From positions 7,208,001-7,272,000 of the forward strand of contig NC_066278.1 of NCBI RefSeq assembly GCF_905404315.1: a stretch of DNA of 64,000 nucleotides, given 5' to 3'. The stretch is from Leptidea sinapis (Eukaryota; Arthropoda; Insecta; Lepidoptera; Pieridae). Below are positions 10,204-24,498 of the stretch, piece after piece. The translations under genes and the position numbers were made by a program. The notes below the pieces were generated by a model. It did no database searches. It saw only the letters and a program-made list of their open reading frames with translations, and had not been told where the DNA came from. Position 1 is the stretch's first letter. Each line of letters opens with the position of its first letter.

Positions 10204-13200
10204 ATGATCACAAAATCGTTCTCAGAACCCTCGAGAACCTCGGATACGATAACCATAATGCAGTTATCATACTTTTTAGCGGCGGCCATCTTGGATTTAA
10301 AAAACGATCACCAAATCGTTCTCTGCACCCTCGAGAATCTCGGACACGATATCCATATTGCTGAAATCATAATTTTGTGCAGCAGCCATCTTGGATTTGA
10401 AAAATGATCACAAAATCGTTCTCTGCAACCTCGAGAACCTCGGATACGATACCAATAATGAAGTTTTCATACTTTTGAGCGACAGCCATCTTGGATTTCA
10501 AAAATGATCACAAAATCATTCTCTGCACCCTGGAGAACCTCTGATACAATACCCATAATGTAATTATTATAATTTTGAGCGGCGGCCATCTCGGATTTAA
10601 CAATGATCACAGAATTGTTCTCTGCACCCTCGAGAACCTCAGACACGATATCCATATTGCTGAAAACATAATTGTTTGCGGCAGCCCTCTTGGATTTCAA
10701 AAATGATCACAGAATTGTTCTGTACACCCTCAAGAACCTCGGACACGATATCCATATTGCTAAAATCATAATTTTGTGCGGCGGCCATCTTGGATTTGAA
10801 AAATGATCACAAAATCGTTGTGTGCACCCTCGAGAACCCCGAGGTTGCGATACCTAAATGTAGTTATTATAATTTTGAGCGGCGGCCATCTTGGATTTCA
10901 AAAATTATCACAAAATCGTTCTGTGCACTCTCGAGAACCTCGGATACGATTCCTATATTTTTATTATCATAATCTTGCACGGCGGCCATCTTGGATTTGA
11001 AAAATGATCACAAAATCGTTCTCAGCACCCTCGAAAAACTTGGATATGATACCCATAATGTAGTAATCATACTTTTGTGCAGCAGCCATCTTGGATTTGA
11101 AAAATGATCACAAAATCGTTCTCAGAACCCTAGAGAACCTCGGATACGATACCCATAATGTAGTTATCATAATTTTTAGCAGCGACAATCTTGGATTTCA
11201 AAAATGATCACAAAATCGTTCTCTGCAACCTCGAGAACCTCGGATACGATACCCATAATGTAGTTATCATACTTTTGAGTGGTGGCCATCTTGGATATGA
11301 AAAATGATCACAAAACCGTTCTCTGCACCCTCGAGAACCTCGGACATGATATCCATATTGCTAAAATCAATATTTTGTACGGCGGCCATCTTGGATTTGA
11401 AAAATGATCACAAAATCGTTCTCTGCACCCTCGAGAACCTCTGATACGATACCCATAATGTAGTTATTGTAATTTTGAGCAGCGGCCATCTCGGATTTAA
11501 ATATGATCACAGAATTGTTCTCTGCACCCTCGAGAACCTCGGACACGATATCTATATTTCTAAAATCATAATTATGTGCGGCGGCCATCTTGGTATTGAA
11601 TAATGATCACCAAATCGTTCTCTGCACCCTCGAGAACCTCGGGTACGATATCCATATTGCTGAAATCATAATTTTGTGCGGCGGCCATCTTGGATTTGAA
11701 AAATGATCACAAAATCGTTCTCAGCACCCTCGAGAACCTGGGATACGATACCCATAATCTAGTTATCATACTTTTGAGCGGCAGCCATCTTGGATTTGAA
11801 AAATGATCACAAAATCGTTCTCAGCACCCTCGAGAACCTCGGATACGATACCCATAATCTAGTTATCATACTTTTGAGCGGCAGCCATCTTGGATTTGAA
11901 AAATGATCATAAAATCGTTCTCAGCACCCTCGAGAACCTCGGATACGATACCCATAATGTATTTATCATACTTTTGAGCGGCGGCCATCTTGGATTTGAA
12001 AACTGATCACAAAACCGTTCTCTGCACCCTTGAGAACCTTGGATACGATACCCATAAACTAGTTATGATACTTTAGAGTGGCGGCCATCTCGGATTTAAA
12101 AATGAACCCAAAATTGTTTTCTGCTCCCTCGAGAACCTCGGACACGATATCCATATTGCTGAAAATATAATTGTTTGCGGCAGCCCTCTTGGATTTCAAA
12201 AATGATCACAAAATCGTTCTCAGCACCCTCGAGAGCCTTGGATACGATACCCATAATGTAGTTATCATTCTTTTGAGCGGCGGCCATATTGGATTTCAAA
12301 AATGATCACAAAATCGTTCTCTGCACCCTCGAGAACCCCGAGGTTGCGATACCCATAATGTAGTTATCATAATTTTGAGCGGCGGCCATCTTGGATTTCA
12401 AAAATGATCACAAAATCGTTCTGTGTACTCCCGAGAACCTCGGATACGATACCAATATTTTTATGATCATAATCTTGCACGGCGGCTATCTTGGATTTGA
12501 AAAATGATCACAAAATTGTTCTCAGCACCCTCGAAAAACTCGGATACGATACCCATAATCTAGTTATCATACTTTTGAGCGGCCGCCATCTCGGATTTAA
12601 AAATGAACTCAAAATTGTTTTCTGCACCCTCGAGAACCTCGGACACGATATCCATATTGCTGAAAACATAATTGTTTGCGGCAGCCCTCTTGGACTTCAA
12701 AAATGATCACAGAAATGTTCTGTACACCCTCGAGAACCTCGGACACGATATCTATATTTCTAAAATCATAATTTTGTGCGGCGGCCATCTTGGATTTCAA
12801 AAATGATCACAAAATCGTTCTCAGCACCCTCGAAAACCTCGGATATGATACCCATAATATAGTTATCATACTTTTGAGTGGCAGCCATCTTGGATTTGAA
12901 AAATGATCACAAAATCGTTCTCAGCACCCTCGAGAACCTCGGATACGATACCCATAATGTATTTATCATACTTTTGAGCGGCGGCCATCTTGGATTTTAA
13001 AACTGATCACAAAATCGTTGTCTGCACCCTTGAGAACCTTGGATACGATACCCATAATCTAGTTATCATACTTTTGAGTGGCGGCCATCTCGAATTTAAA
13101 AATGAACCCAAAATTGTTTTCTGCACCCTCGAGAACCTCGGACACGATATCCATATTGCTGAAAACATAATTGTTTGCGGCAGCCATCTTGGATTTAAAA

Positions 13201-14100
13201 AATGATCACAAAATCGTTCTCAGCACCCTCGAGAACCTCAGATACAATACCCATAGTGTAGTTATCATACTTTTGAGCGGCGGCCATCTTGGATTTGAAA
13301 AATGATCACAAAATCGTTCTCTGCACCCTCGAGAATCTCGGATACGATACCCATAATGTAGTTATCATAAGTTTGAGCGGCGGCCATGATGGATTTCAAA
13401 AATGATCACAAAATCGTTCTCAGCACCCTCGAGAAACTCGGATACGATACCCATAATATAGTTATCATACTTTTGAGCGGCAGCCATCTTGGATTTGAAA
13501 AATGATCACAAAATCGTTCTCAGCACCCTCGAGAACCTCGGATACGATACCCATAATGTATTTATCATACTTTTGAGCGGCGGCCATCTTGGATTTTAAA
13601 ACTGATCACAAAATCGTTGTCTGCACCCTTGAGAACCTTGGATACGATACCCATAATCTAGTTATCATACTTTTGAGTGGCGGCCATCTCGGATTTAAAA
13701 ATGAACCCAAAATTGTTTTCTGCACCCTCGAGAACCTCGGACACGATATCCATATTGCTGAAAACATAATTGTTTGCGGCAGCCATCTTGGATTTAAAAA
13801 ATGATCACAAAATCGTTCTCAGCACCCTCGAGAACCTCAGATACGATACCCATAGTGTAGTTATCATACTTTTGAGCGGCGGCCATCTTGGATTTGAAAA
13901 ATGATCACAAAATCGTTCTCTGCACCCTCGAGAATCTCGGATACGATACCCATAATGTAGTTATCATAAGTTTGAGCGGCGGCCATGATGGATTTCAAAA
14001 ATGATCACAAAATCGTTCTGTGCACTCTCGAGAACCTCGGATACGATACCCATATTTTTGTGATCATTATCTTGCACGGCGGCCATCTTGGATTTGAAAA
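10204..14100. repeat. ~35-monomer HOR, version 1 (with internal 6-monomer duplication)
   Basis: This version starts with a unit carrying GATAACCATAATGCAG. It then runs through an ordered series of marked units: GAAGTTTTCATAC with GCGACAGCC (10470), TTTAACAATGATCAC (10596), GATACCTAAATG (10850), AGAACCCTAGAG (11123), TTTAAATATGATC (11497), the CATAAACTAG unit (12053), the NotI-bearing unit (12579), and a unit with GATTTTAAAACTG (12990). The last group repeats at 13589, an offset of 599 bp (six monomers). The same order recurs downstream, which defines the HOR. Confidence 0.75.
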
Positions 14101-15699
14101 ATGATCACAAAATCGTTCTCAGAACCCTCGAGAACCTCGGATACGATAACCATAATGCAGTTATCATACTTTTTAGCGGCGGCCATCTTGGATTTAAAAA
14201 ACGATCACCAAATCGTTCTCTGCACCCTCGAGAATCTCGGACACGATATCCATATTGCTGAAATCATAATTTTGTGCAGCAGCCATCTTGGATTTGAAAA
14301 ATGATCACAAAATCGTTCTCTGCAACCTCGAGAACCTCGGATACGATACCAATAATGAAGTTTTCATACTTTTGAGCGACAGCCATCTTGGATTTCAAAA
14401 ATGATCACAAAATCATTCTCTGCACCCTGGAGAACCTCTGATACAATACCCATAATGTAGTTATTATAATTTTGAGCGGCGGCCATCTCGGATTTAACAA
14501 TGATCACAGAATTGTTCTCTGCACCCTCGAGAACCTCAGACACGATATCCATATTGCTGAAAACATAATTGTTTGCGGCAGCCCTCTTGGATTTCAAAAA
14601 TGATCACAGAATTGTTCTGTACACCCTCAAGAACCTCGGACACGATATCCATATTGCTAAAATCATAATTTTGTGCGGCGGCCATCTTGGTTTTGAATAA
14701 TGATCACCAAATCGATCTCTGCACCCTCGAGAATCTCGGGTACGATATCCATATTGCTGAAATCATAATTTTGTGCGGCGGCCATCTTGGATTTGAAAAA
14801 TGATCACAAAATCGTTGTGTGCACCCTCGAGAACCCCGAGGTTGCGATACCTAAATGTAGTTATTATAATTTTGAGCGGCGGCCATCTTGGATTTCAAAA
14901 ATTATCACAAAATCGTTCTCAGCACCCTCGAGAACCTCGGATACGATACCCATAATGTAGTTATCATACTTTTGAGCGGCGGCCATCTTGGATTTGAAAA
15001 ATGATCACACAATCGTTCTCTGCACCCTGGAGAACCTCTGATACGATACCCATAATGTAGTTATCATACTTTTGAGCGGCAGCCATCTTGGATTTGAAAA
15101 ATGATCACAAAATCGTTCTCAGCACCCTCGAGAACCTCGGATACGATACCCATAATGTATTTATCATACTTTTGAGCGGCGGCCATCTTGGATTTTAAAA
15201 CTGATCACAAAATCGTTGTCTGCACCCTTGAGAACCTTGGATACGATACCCATAATCTAGTTATCATACTTTTGAGTGGCGGCCATCTCGGATTTAAAAA
15301 TGAACCCAAAATTGTTTTCTGCACCCTCGAGAACCTCGGACACGATATCCATATTGCTGAAAACATAATTGTTTGCGGCAGCCATCTTGGATTTAAAAAA
15401 TGATCACAAAATCGTTCTCAGCACCCTCGAGAACCTCAGATACGATACCCATAGTGTAGTTATCATACTTTTGAGCGGCGGCCATCTTGGATTTGAAAAA
15501 TGATCACAAAATCGTTCTCTGCACCCTCGAGAATCTCGGATACGATACCCATAATGTAGTTATCATAAGTTTGAGCGGCGGCCATGATGGATTTCAAAAA
15601 TGATCACAAAATCGTTCTGTGCACTCTCGAGAACCTCGGATACGATACCCATATTTTTGTGATCATAATCTTGCACGGCGGCCATCTTGGATTTGAAAA
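14101..15699. repeat. ~35-monomer HOR, version 2 (shortened to ~16 monomers)
   Basis: This version opens like version 1 at 10204 (GATAACCATAATGCAG, then GCGACAGCC and TTTAACAATG units). After about 15060 it jumps to the closing group at 15188 and skips the roughly 19 monomers that contain the AGAACCCTAGAG, CATAAACTAG and NotI-bearing units. The join is in register with the monomer. The length is 1599 bp between equivalent starts. Confidence 0.75.
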
Positions 15700-18600
15700 A
15701 TGATCACAAAATCGTTCTCAGAACCCTCGAGAACCTCGGATACGATAACCATAATGCAGTTATCATACTTTTTAGCGGCGGCCATCTTGGATTTAAAAAA
15801 CGATCACCAAATCGTTCTCTGCACCCTCGAGAATCTCGGACACGATATCCATATTGCTGAAATCATAATTTTGTGCAGCAGCCATCTTGGATTTGAAAAA
15901 TGATCACAAAATCGTTCTCTGCAACCTCGAGAACCTCGGATACGATACCCATAATGAAGTTTTCATACTTTTGAGCGACAGCCATCTTGGATTTCAAAAA
16001 TGATCACAAAATCATTCTCTGCACCCTGGAGAACCTCTGATACAATACCCATAATGTAGTTATTATAATTTTGAGCGGCGGCCATCTCGGATTTAACAAT
16101 GATCACAGAATTGTTCTCTGCACCCTCGAGAACCTCAGACACGATATCCATATTGCTGAAAACATAATTGTTTGCGGCAGCCCTCTTGGATTTCAAAAAT
16201 GATCACAGAATTGTTCTGTACACCCTCAAGAACCTCGGACACGATATCCATATTGCTAAAATCATAATTTTGTGCGGCGGCCATCTTGGTTTTGAATAAT
16301 GATCACCAAATCGATCTCTGCACCCTCGAGAATCTCGGGTACGATATCCATATTGCTGAAATCATAATTTTGTGCGGCGGCCATCTTGGATTTGAAAAAT
16401 GATCACCAAATCGTTGTGTGCACCCTCGAGAACCCCGAGGTTGCGATACCTAAATGTAGTTATTATAATTTTGAGCGGCGGCCATCTTGGATTTCAAAAA
16501 TTATCACAAAATCGTTCTCAGCACCCTCGAGAACCTCGGATACGATACCCATAATGTAGTTATCATACTTTTGAGCGGCGGCCATCTTGGATTTGAAAAA
16601 TGATCACACAATCGTTCTCTGCACCCTGGAGAACCTCTGATACGATACCCATAATGTAGTTAACGTAATTTTGAGCGGCGGCCATCTTGGATTTCAAAAA
16701 TGATCACAAAATCGTTGTGTGCACCCTCGAGAACCCCGAGGTTGCGATACCTAAATGTAGTTATTATAATTTTGAGCGGCGGCCATCTTGGATTTCAAAA
16801 ATTATCACAAAATCGTTCTGTGCACTCTCGAGAACCTCGGATACGATTCCTATATTTTTATTATCATAATCTTGCACGGCGGCCATCTTGGATTTGAAAA
16901 ATGATCACAAAATCGTTCTCAGCACCCTCGAAAAACTTGGATACGATACCCATAATGTAGTTATCATACTTTTGTGCAGCAGCCATCTTGGATTTGAAAA
17001 ATGATCACAAAATCGTTCTCAGAACCCTAGAGAACCTCGGATACGATACCCATAATGTAGTTATCATAATTTTTAGCAGCGACAATCTTGGATTTCAAAA
17101 ATGATCACAAAATCATTCTCTGCAACCTCGAGAACCTCGGATACGATACCCATAATGAAGTTTTCATTCTTTTGAGTGACGGCCATCTTGGATTTCAAAA
17201 ATGATCACAAAATCGTTCTCTGCACCCTCGAGAACCTCTGATACGATACCCATAATGTAGTTATTGTAATTTTGAGCAGCGGCCATCTCTGATTTAAATA
17301 TGATCACAGAATTGTTCTCTGCACCCTCGAGAACCTCGGACACGATATCTATATTTCTAAAATCATAATTTTGTGCGGCGGCCATCTTGGTATTGAATAA
17401 TGATCACCAAATCGTTCTCTGCACCCTCGAGAACCTCGGGTACGATATCCATATTGCTGAAATCATAATTTTGTGCGGCGGCCATCTTGGATTTGAAAAA
17501 TGATCACAAAATCGTTCTCAGCACCCTCGAGAACCTGGGATACGATACCCATAATCTAGTTATCATACTTTTGAGCGGCAGCCATCTTGGATTTGAAAAA
17601 TGATCACAAAATCGTTCTCAGCACCCTCGAGAACCTCGGATACGATACCCATAATCTAGTTATCATACTTTTGAGCGGCAGCCATCTTGGATTTGAAAAA
17701 TGATCATAAAATCGTTCTCAGCACCCTCGAGAACCTCGGATACGATACCCATAATGTATTTATCATACTTTTGAGCGGCGGCCATCTTGGATTTGAAAAC
17801 TGATCACAAAACCGTTCTCTGCACCCTTGAGAACCTTGGATACGATACCCATAAACTAGTTATGATACTTTAGAGTGGCGGCCATCTCGGATTTAAAAAT
17901 GAACCCAAAATTGTTTTCTGCTCCCTCGAGAACCTCGGACACGATATCCATATTGCTGAAAATATAATTGTTTGCGGCAGCCCTCTTGGATTTCAAAAAT
18001 GATCACAAAATCGTTCTCAGCACCCTCGAGAGCCTTGGATACGATACCCATAATGTAGTTATCATTCTTTTGAGCGGCGGCCATATTGGATTTCAAAAAT
18101 GATCACAAAATCGTTCTCTGCTCCCTCGAGAACCCCGAGGTTGCGATACCCATAATGTAGTTATCATAATTTTGAGCGGCAGCCATCTTGGATTTCAAAA
18201 ATGATCACAAAATCGTTCTGTGCACTCTCGAGAACCTCGGATACGATACCAATATTTTTATGATCATAATCTTGCACGGCGGCCATCTTGGATTTGAAAA
18301 ATGATCACAAAATTGTTCTCAGCACCCTCGAAAAACTCGGATACGATACCCATAATCTAGTTATCATACTTTTGAGCGGCCGCCATCTCGGATTTAAAAA
18401 TGAACTCAAAATTGTTTTCTGCACCCTCGAGAACCTCGAACACGATATCCATATTGCTGAAAACATAATTGTTTGCGGCAGCCATCTTGGATTTAAAAAA
18501 TGATCACAAAATCGTTCTCAGCACCCTCGAGAACCTCAGATACGATACCCATAGTGTAGTTATCATACTTTTGAGCGCCGGCCATCTTGGATTTGAAAAA

Positions 18601-19298
18601 TGATCACAAAATCGTTCTCTGCACCCTCGAGAAACTCGGATACGATACCCATAATATAGTTATCATACTTTTGAGCGGCAGCCATCTTGGATTTGAAAAA
18701 TGATCACAAAATCGTTCTCAGCACCCTCGAGAACCTCGGATACGATACCCATAATGTATTTATCATACTTTTGAGCGGCGGCCATCTTGGATTTTAAAAC
18801 TGATCACAAAATCGTTGTCTGCACCCTTGAGAACCTTGGATACGATACCCATAATCTAGTTATCATACTTTTGAGTGGCGGCCATCTCGGATTTAAAAAT
18901 GAACCCAAAATTGTTTTCTGCACCCTCGAGAACCTCGGACACGATATCCATATTGCTGAAAACATAATTGTTTGCGGCAGCCATCTTGGATTTAAAAAAT
19001 GATCACAAAATCGTTCTCAGCACCCTCGAGAACCTCAGATACGATACCCATAGTGTAGTTATCATACTTTTGAGCGGCGGCCATCTTGGATTTGAAAAAT
19101 GATCACAAAATCGTTCTCTGCACCCTCGAGAATCTCGGATACGATACCCATAATGTAGTTATCATAAGTTTGAGCGGCGGCCATGATGGATTTCAATAAT
19201 GATCACAAAATCGTTCTGTGCACTCTCGAGAACCTCGGATACGATACCCATATTTTTGTGATCATTATCTTGCACGGCGGCCATCTTGGATTTGAAAA
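15700..19298. repeat. ~35-monomer HOR, version 3 (full length, 3599 bp)
   Basis: This version has every marked unit in order: start at 15700, GATACCTAAATG near 16450 and 16750, AGAACCCTAGAG near 17022, CATAAACTAG near 17850, a NotI site at 18376-18383 and the closing group at 18787. Equivalent positions in version 4 lie 3599 bp on before ~20100 and 3499 bp on after it, so one monomer differs between them. By eye it is the most complete example of the unit. Confidence 0.78.
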
Positions 19299-22200
19299 AT
19301 GATCACAAAATCGTTCTCAGAACCCTCGAGAACCTCGGATACGATAACCATAATGCAGTTATCATACTTTTTAGCGGCGGCCATCTTGGATTTAAAAAAC
19401 GATCACCAAATCGTTCTCTGCACCCTCGAGAATCTCGGACACGATATCCATATTGCTGAAATCATAATTTTGTGCAGCAGCCATCTTGGATTTGAAAAAT
19501 GATCACAAAATCGTTCTCTGCAACCTCGAGAACCTCGGATACGATACCAATAATGAAGTTTTCATACTTTTGAGCGACAGCCATCTTGGATTTCAAAAAT
19601 GATCACAAAATCATTCTCTGCACCCTGGAGAACCTCTGATACAATACCCATAATGTAGTTATTATAATTTTGAGCGGCGGCCATCTCGGATTTAACAATG
19701 ATCACAGAATTGTTCTCTGCACCCTCGAGAACCTCAGACACGATATCCATATTGCTGAAAACATAATTGTTTGCGGCAGCCCTCTTGGATTTCAAAAATG
19801 ATCACAGAATTGTTCTGTACACCCTCAAGAACCTCGGACACGATATCCATATTGCTAAAATCATAATTTTGTGCGGCGGCCATCTTGGTTTTGAATAATG
19901 ATCACCAAATCGATCTCTGCACCCTCGAGAATCTCGGGTACGATATCCATATTGCTGAAATCATAATTTTGTGCGGCGGCCATCTTGGATTTGAAAAATG
20001 ATCACAAAATCGTTGTGTGCACCCTCGAGAACCCCGAGGTTGCGATACCTAAATGTAGTTATTATAATTTTGAGCGGCGGCCATCTTGGATTTCAAAAAT
20101 TATCACAAAATCGTTCTCAGCACCCTGGAGAACCTCTGATACGATACCCATAATGTAGTTAACGTAATTTTGAGCGGCGGCCATCTTGGATTTCAAAAAT
20201 GATCACAAAATCGTTGTGTGCACCCTCGAGAACCCCGAGGTTGCGATACCTAAATGTAGTTATTATAATTTTGAGCGGCGGCCATCTTGGATTTCAAAAA
20301 TTATCACAAAATCGTTCTGTGCACTCTCGAGAACCTCGGATACGATTCCTATATTTTTATTATCATAATCTTGCACGGCGGCCATCTTGGATTTGAAAAA
20401 TGATCACAAAATCGTTCTCAGCACCCTCGAAAAACTTGGATACGATACCCATAATGTAGTTATCATACTTTTGTGCAGCAGCCATCTTGGATTTGAAAAA
20501 TGATCACAAAATCGTTCTCAGAACCCTAGAGAACCTCGGATACGATACCCATAATGTAGTTATCATAATTTTTAGCATCGACAATCTTGGATTTCAAAAA
20601 TGATCACAAAATCATTCTCTGCAACCTCGAGAACCTCGGATACGATACCCATAATGAAGTTTTCATTCTTTTGAGTGACGGCCATCTTGGATTTCAAAAA
20701 TGATCATAAAATCGTTCTCTGCACCCTCGAGAACCTCTGATACGATACCCATAATGTAGTTATTGTAATTTTGAGCAGCGGCCATCTCGGATTTAAATAT
20801 GATCACAGAATTGTTCTCTGCACCCTCGAGAACCTCGGACACGATATCTATATTTCTAAAATCATAATTTTGTGCGGCGGCCATCTTGGTATTGAATAAT
20901 GATCACCAAATCGTTCTCTGCACCCTCGAGAACCTCGGGTACGATATCCATATTGCTGAAATCATAATTTTGTGCGGCGGCCATCTTGGATTTGAAAAAT
21001 GATCACAAAATCGTTCTCAGCACCCTCGAGAACCTGGGATACGATACCCATAATCTAGTTATCATACTTTTGAGCGGCAGCCATCTTGGATTTGAAAAAT
21101 TATCACAAAATCGTTCTCAGCACCCTCGAGAACCTCGGATACGATACCCATAATCTAGTTATCATACTTTTGAGCGGCAGCCATCTTGGATTTGAAAAAT
21201 GATCATAAAATCGTTCTCAGCACCCTCGAGAACCTCGGATACGATACCCATAATGTATTTATCATACTTTTGAGCGGCGGCCATCTTGGATTTGAAAACT
21301 GATCACAAAACCGTTCTCTGCACCCTTGAGAACCTTGGATACGATACCCATAAACTAGTTATGATACTTTTGAGTGGCGGCCATCTCGGATTTAAAAATG
21401 AACCCAAAATTGTTTTCTGCTCCCTCGAGAACCTCGGACACGATATCCATATTGCTGAAAATATAATTGTTTGCGGCAGCCCTCTTGGATTTCAAAAATG
21501 ATCACAAAATCGTTCTCAGCACCCTCGAGAGCCTTGGATACGATACCCATAATGTAGTTATCATTCTTTTGAGCGGCGGCCATATTGGATTTCAAAAATG
21601 ATCACAAAATCGTTCTCTGCACCCTCGAGAACCCCGAGGTTGCGATACCCATAATGTAGTTATCATAATTTTGAGCGGCAGCCATCTTGGATTTCAAAAA
21701 TGATCACAAAATCGTTCTGTGCACTCTCGAGAACCTCGGATACGATACCAATATTTTTATGATCATAATCTTGCACGGCGGCCATCTTGGATTTGAAAAA
21801 TGATCACAAAATTGTTCTCAGCACCCTCGAAAAACTCGGATACGATACCCATAATCTAGTTATCATACTTTTGAGCGGCCGCCATCTCGGATTTAAAAAT
21901 GAACTCAAAATTGTTTTCTGCACCCTCGAGAACCTCGAACACTATATCCATATTGCTGAAAACATAATTGTTTGCGGCAGCCCTCTTGGACTTCAAAAAT
22001 GATCACAGAATTGTTCTGTACACCCTCGAGAACCTCGGACACGATATCTATATTTCTAAAATCATAATTTTGTGCGGCGGCCATCTTGGATTTCAAAAAT
22101 GATCACAAAATCGTTCTCAGCACCCTCGAAAACCTCGGATACGATACCCATAATATAGTTATCATACTTTTGAGTGGCAGCCATCTTGGATTTGAAAAAT

Positions 22201-22500
22201 GATCACAAAATCGTTCTCAGCACCCTCGAGAACCTCGGATACGATACCCATAATGTATTTATCATACTTTTGAGCGGCGGCCATCTTGGATTTTAAAACT
22301 GATCACAAAATCGTTGTCTGCACCCTTGAGAACCTTGGATACGATACCCATAATCTAGTTATCATACTTTTGAGTGGCGGCCATCTCGGATTTAAAAATG
22401 AACCCAAAATTGTTTTCTGCACCCTCGAGAACCTCGGACACGATATCCGTATTGCTGAAAACATAATTGTTTGCGGCAGCCATCTTGGATTTGAAAAATG
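19299..22500. repeat. ~35-monomer HOR, version 4
   Basis: It repeats version 3 through the NotI-bearing unit (21875-21882) and the closing group at 22286. It then breaks at about 22500 and returns to the AGAACCCTAGAG unit instead of restarting at the GATAACCATAATG unit. The second half (20503-22500) is the template-like first copy of the following 1998-bp tandem duplication. Confidence 0.78.
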
Positions 22501-24498
22501 ATCACAAAATCGTTCTCAGAACCCTAGAGAACCTCGGATACGATACCCATAATGTAGTTATCATAATTTTTAGCAGCGACAATCTTGGATTTCAAAAATG
22601 ACCACAAAATCATTCTCTGCAACCTCGAGAACCTCGGATACGATACCCATAATGAAGTTTTCATTCTTTTGAGTGACGGCCATCTTGGATTTCAAAAATG
22701 ATCACAAAATCGTTCTCTGCACCCTCGAGAACCTCTGATACGATACCCATAATGTAGTTATTGTAATTTTGAGCAGCGGCCATCTCGGATTTAAATATGA
22801 TCACAGAATTGTTCTCTGCACCCTCGAGAACCTCGGACACGATATCTATATTTCTAAAATCATAATTTTGTGCGTCGGCCATCTTGGTATTGAATAATGA
22901 TCACCAAATCGTTCTCTGCACCCTCGAGAACCTCGGGTACGATATCCATATTGCTGAAATCATAATTTTGTGCGGCGGCCATCTTGGATTTGAAAAATGA
23001 TCACAAAATCGTTCTCAGCACCCTCGAGAACCTGGGATACGATACCCATAATCTAGTTATCATACTTTTGAGCGGCAGCCATCTTGGATTTGAAAAATGA
23101 TCACAAAATCGTTCTCAGCACCCTCGAGAACCTCGGATACGATACCCATAATCTAGTTATCATACTTTTGAGCGGCAGCCATCTTGGATTTGAAAAATGA
23201 TCATAAAATCGTTCTCAGCACCCTCGAGAACCTCGGATGCGATACCCATAATGTATTTATCATACTTTTGAGCGGCGGCCATCTTGGATTTGAAAACTGA
23301 TCACAAAACCGTTCTCTGCACCCTTGAGAACCTTGGATACGATACCCATAAACTAGTTATGATACTTTAGAGTGGCGGCCATCTCGGATTTAAAAATGAA
23401 CCCAAAATTGTTTTCTGCTCCCTCGAGAACCTCGGACACGATATCCATATTGCTGAAAATATAATTGTTTGCGGCAGCCCTCTTGGATTTCAAAAATGAT
23501 CACAAAATCGTTCTCAGCACCCTCGAGAGCCTTGGATACGATACCCATAATGTAGTTATCATTCTTTTGAGCGGCGGCCATATTGGATTTCAAAAATGAT
23601 CACAAAATCGTTCTCTGCACCCTCGAGAACCCCGAGGTTGCGATACCCATAATGTAGTTATCATAATTTTGAGCGGCGGCCATCTTGGATTTCAAAAATG
23701 ATCACAAAATCGTTCTGTGCACTCTCGAGAACCTCGGATACGATACCAATATTTTTATGATCATAATCTTGCACGGCGGCCATCTTGGATTTGAAAAATG
23801 ATCACAAAATTGTTCTCAGCACCCTCGAAAAACTCGGATACGATACCCATAATCTAGTTATCATACTTTTGAGCGGCCGCCATCTCGGATTTAAAAATGA
23901 ACTCAAAATTGTTTTCTGCACCCTCGAGAACCTCGAACACGATATCCATATTGCTGAAAACATAATTGTTTGCGGCAGCCCTCTTGGACTTCAAAAATGA
24001 TCACAGAATTGTTCTGTACACCCTCGAGAACCTCGGACACGATATCTATTTTTCTAAAATCATAATTTTGTGCGGCGGCCATCTTGGATTTCAAAAATGA
24101 TCACAAAATCGTTCTCAGCACCCTCGAAAACCTCGGATACGATACCCATAATATAGTTATCATACTTTTGAGTGGCAGCCATCTTGGATTTGAAAAATGA
24201 TCACAAAATCGTTCTCAGCACCCTCGAGAACCTCGGATACGATACCCATAATGTATTTATCATACTTTTGAGCGGCGGCCATCTTGGATTTTAAAACTGA
24301 TCACAAAATCGTTGTCTGCACCCTTGAGAACCTTGGATACGATACCCATAATCTAGTTATCATACTTTTGAGTGGCGGCCATCTCGGATTTAAAAATGAA
24401 CCCAAAATTGTTTTCTGCACCCTCGAGAACCTCGGACACGATATCCGTATTGCTGAAAACATAATTGTTTGCGGCAGCCATCTTGGATTTAAAAAATG
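22501..24498. repeat. 20-monomer tandem duplicate (1998 bp) of 20503-22500
   Basis: Equivalent marked units sit exactly 1998 bp apart: 20663/22661, 21392/23390, 21787/23785, 22286/24284, and NotI sites 21875/23873. A private variant, GATATCCGTATTG in the closing group (22444 and 24442), is shared only by these two copies as far as I saw. That supports direct descent of one from the other. The copy ends where GATTTAAAAAATG replaces GATTTGAAAAATG. Confidence 0.82.
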
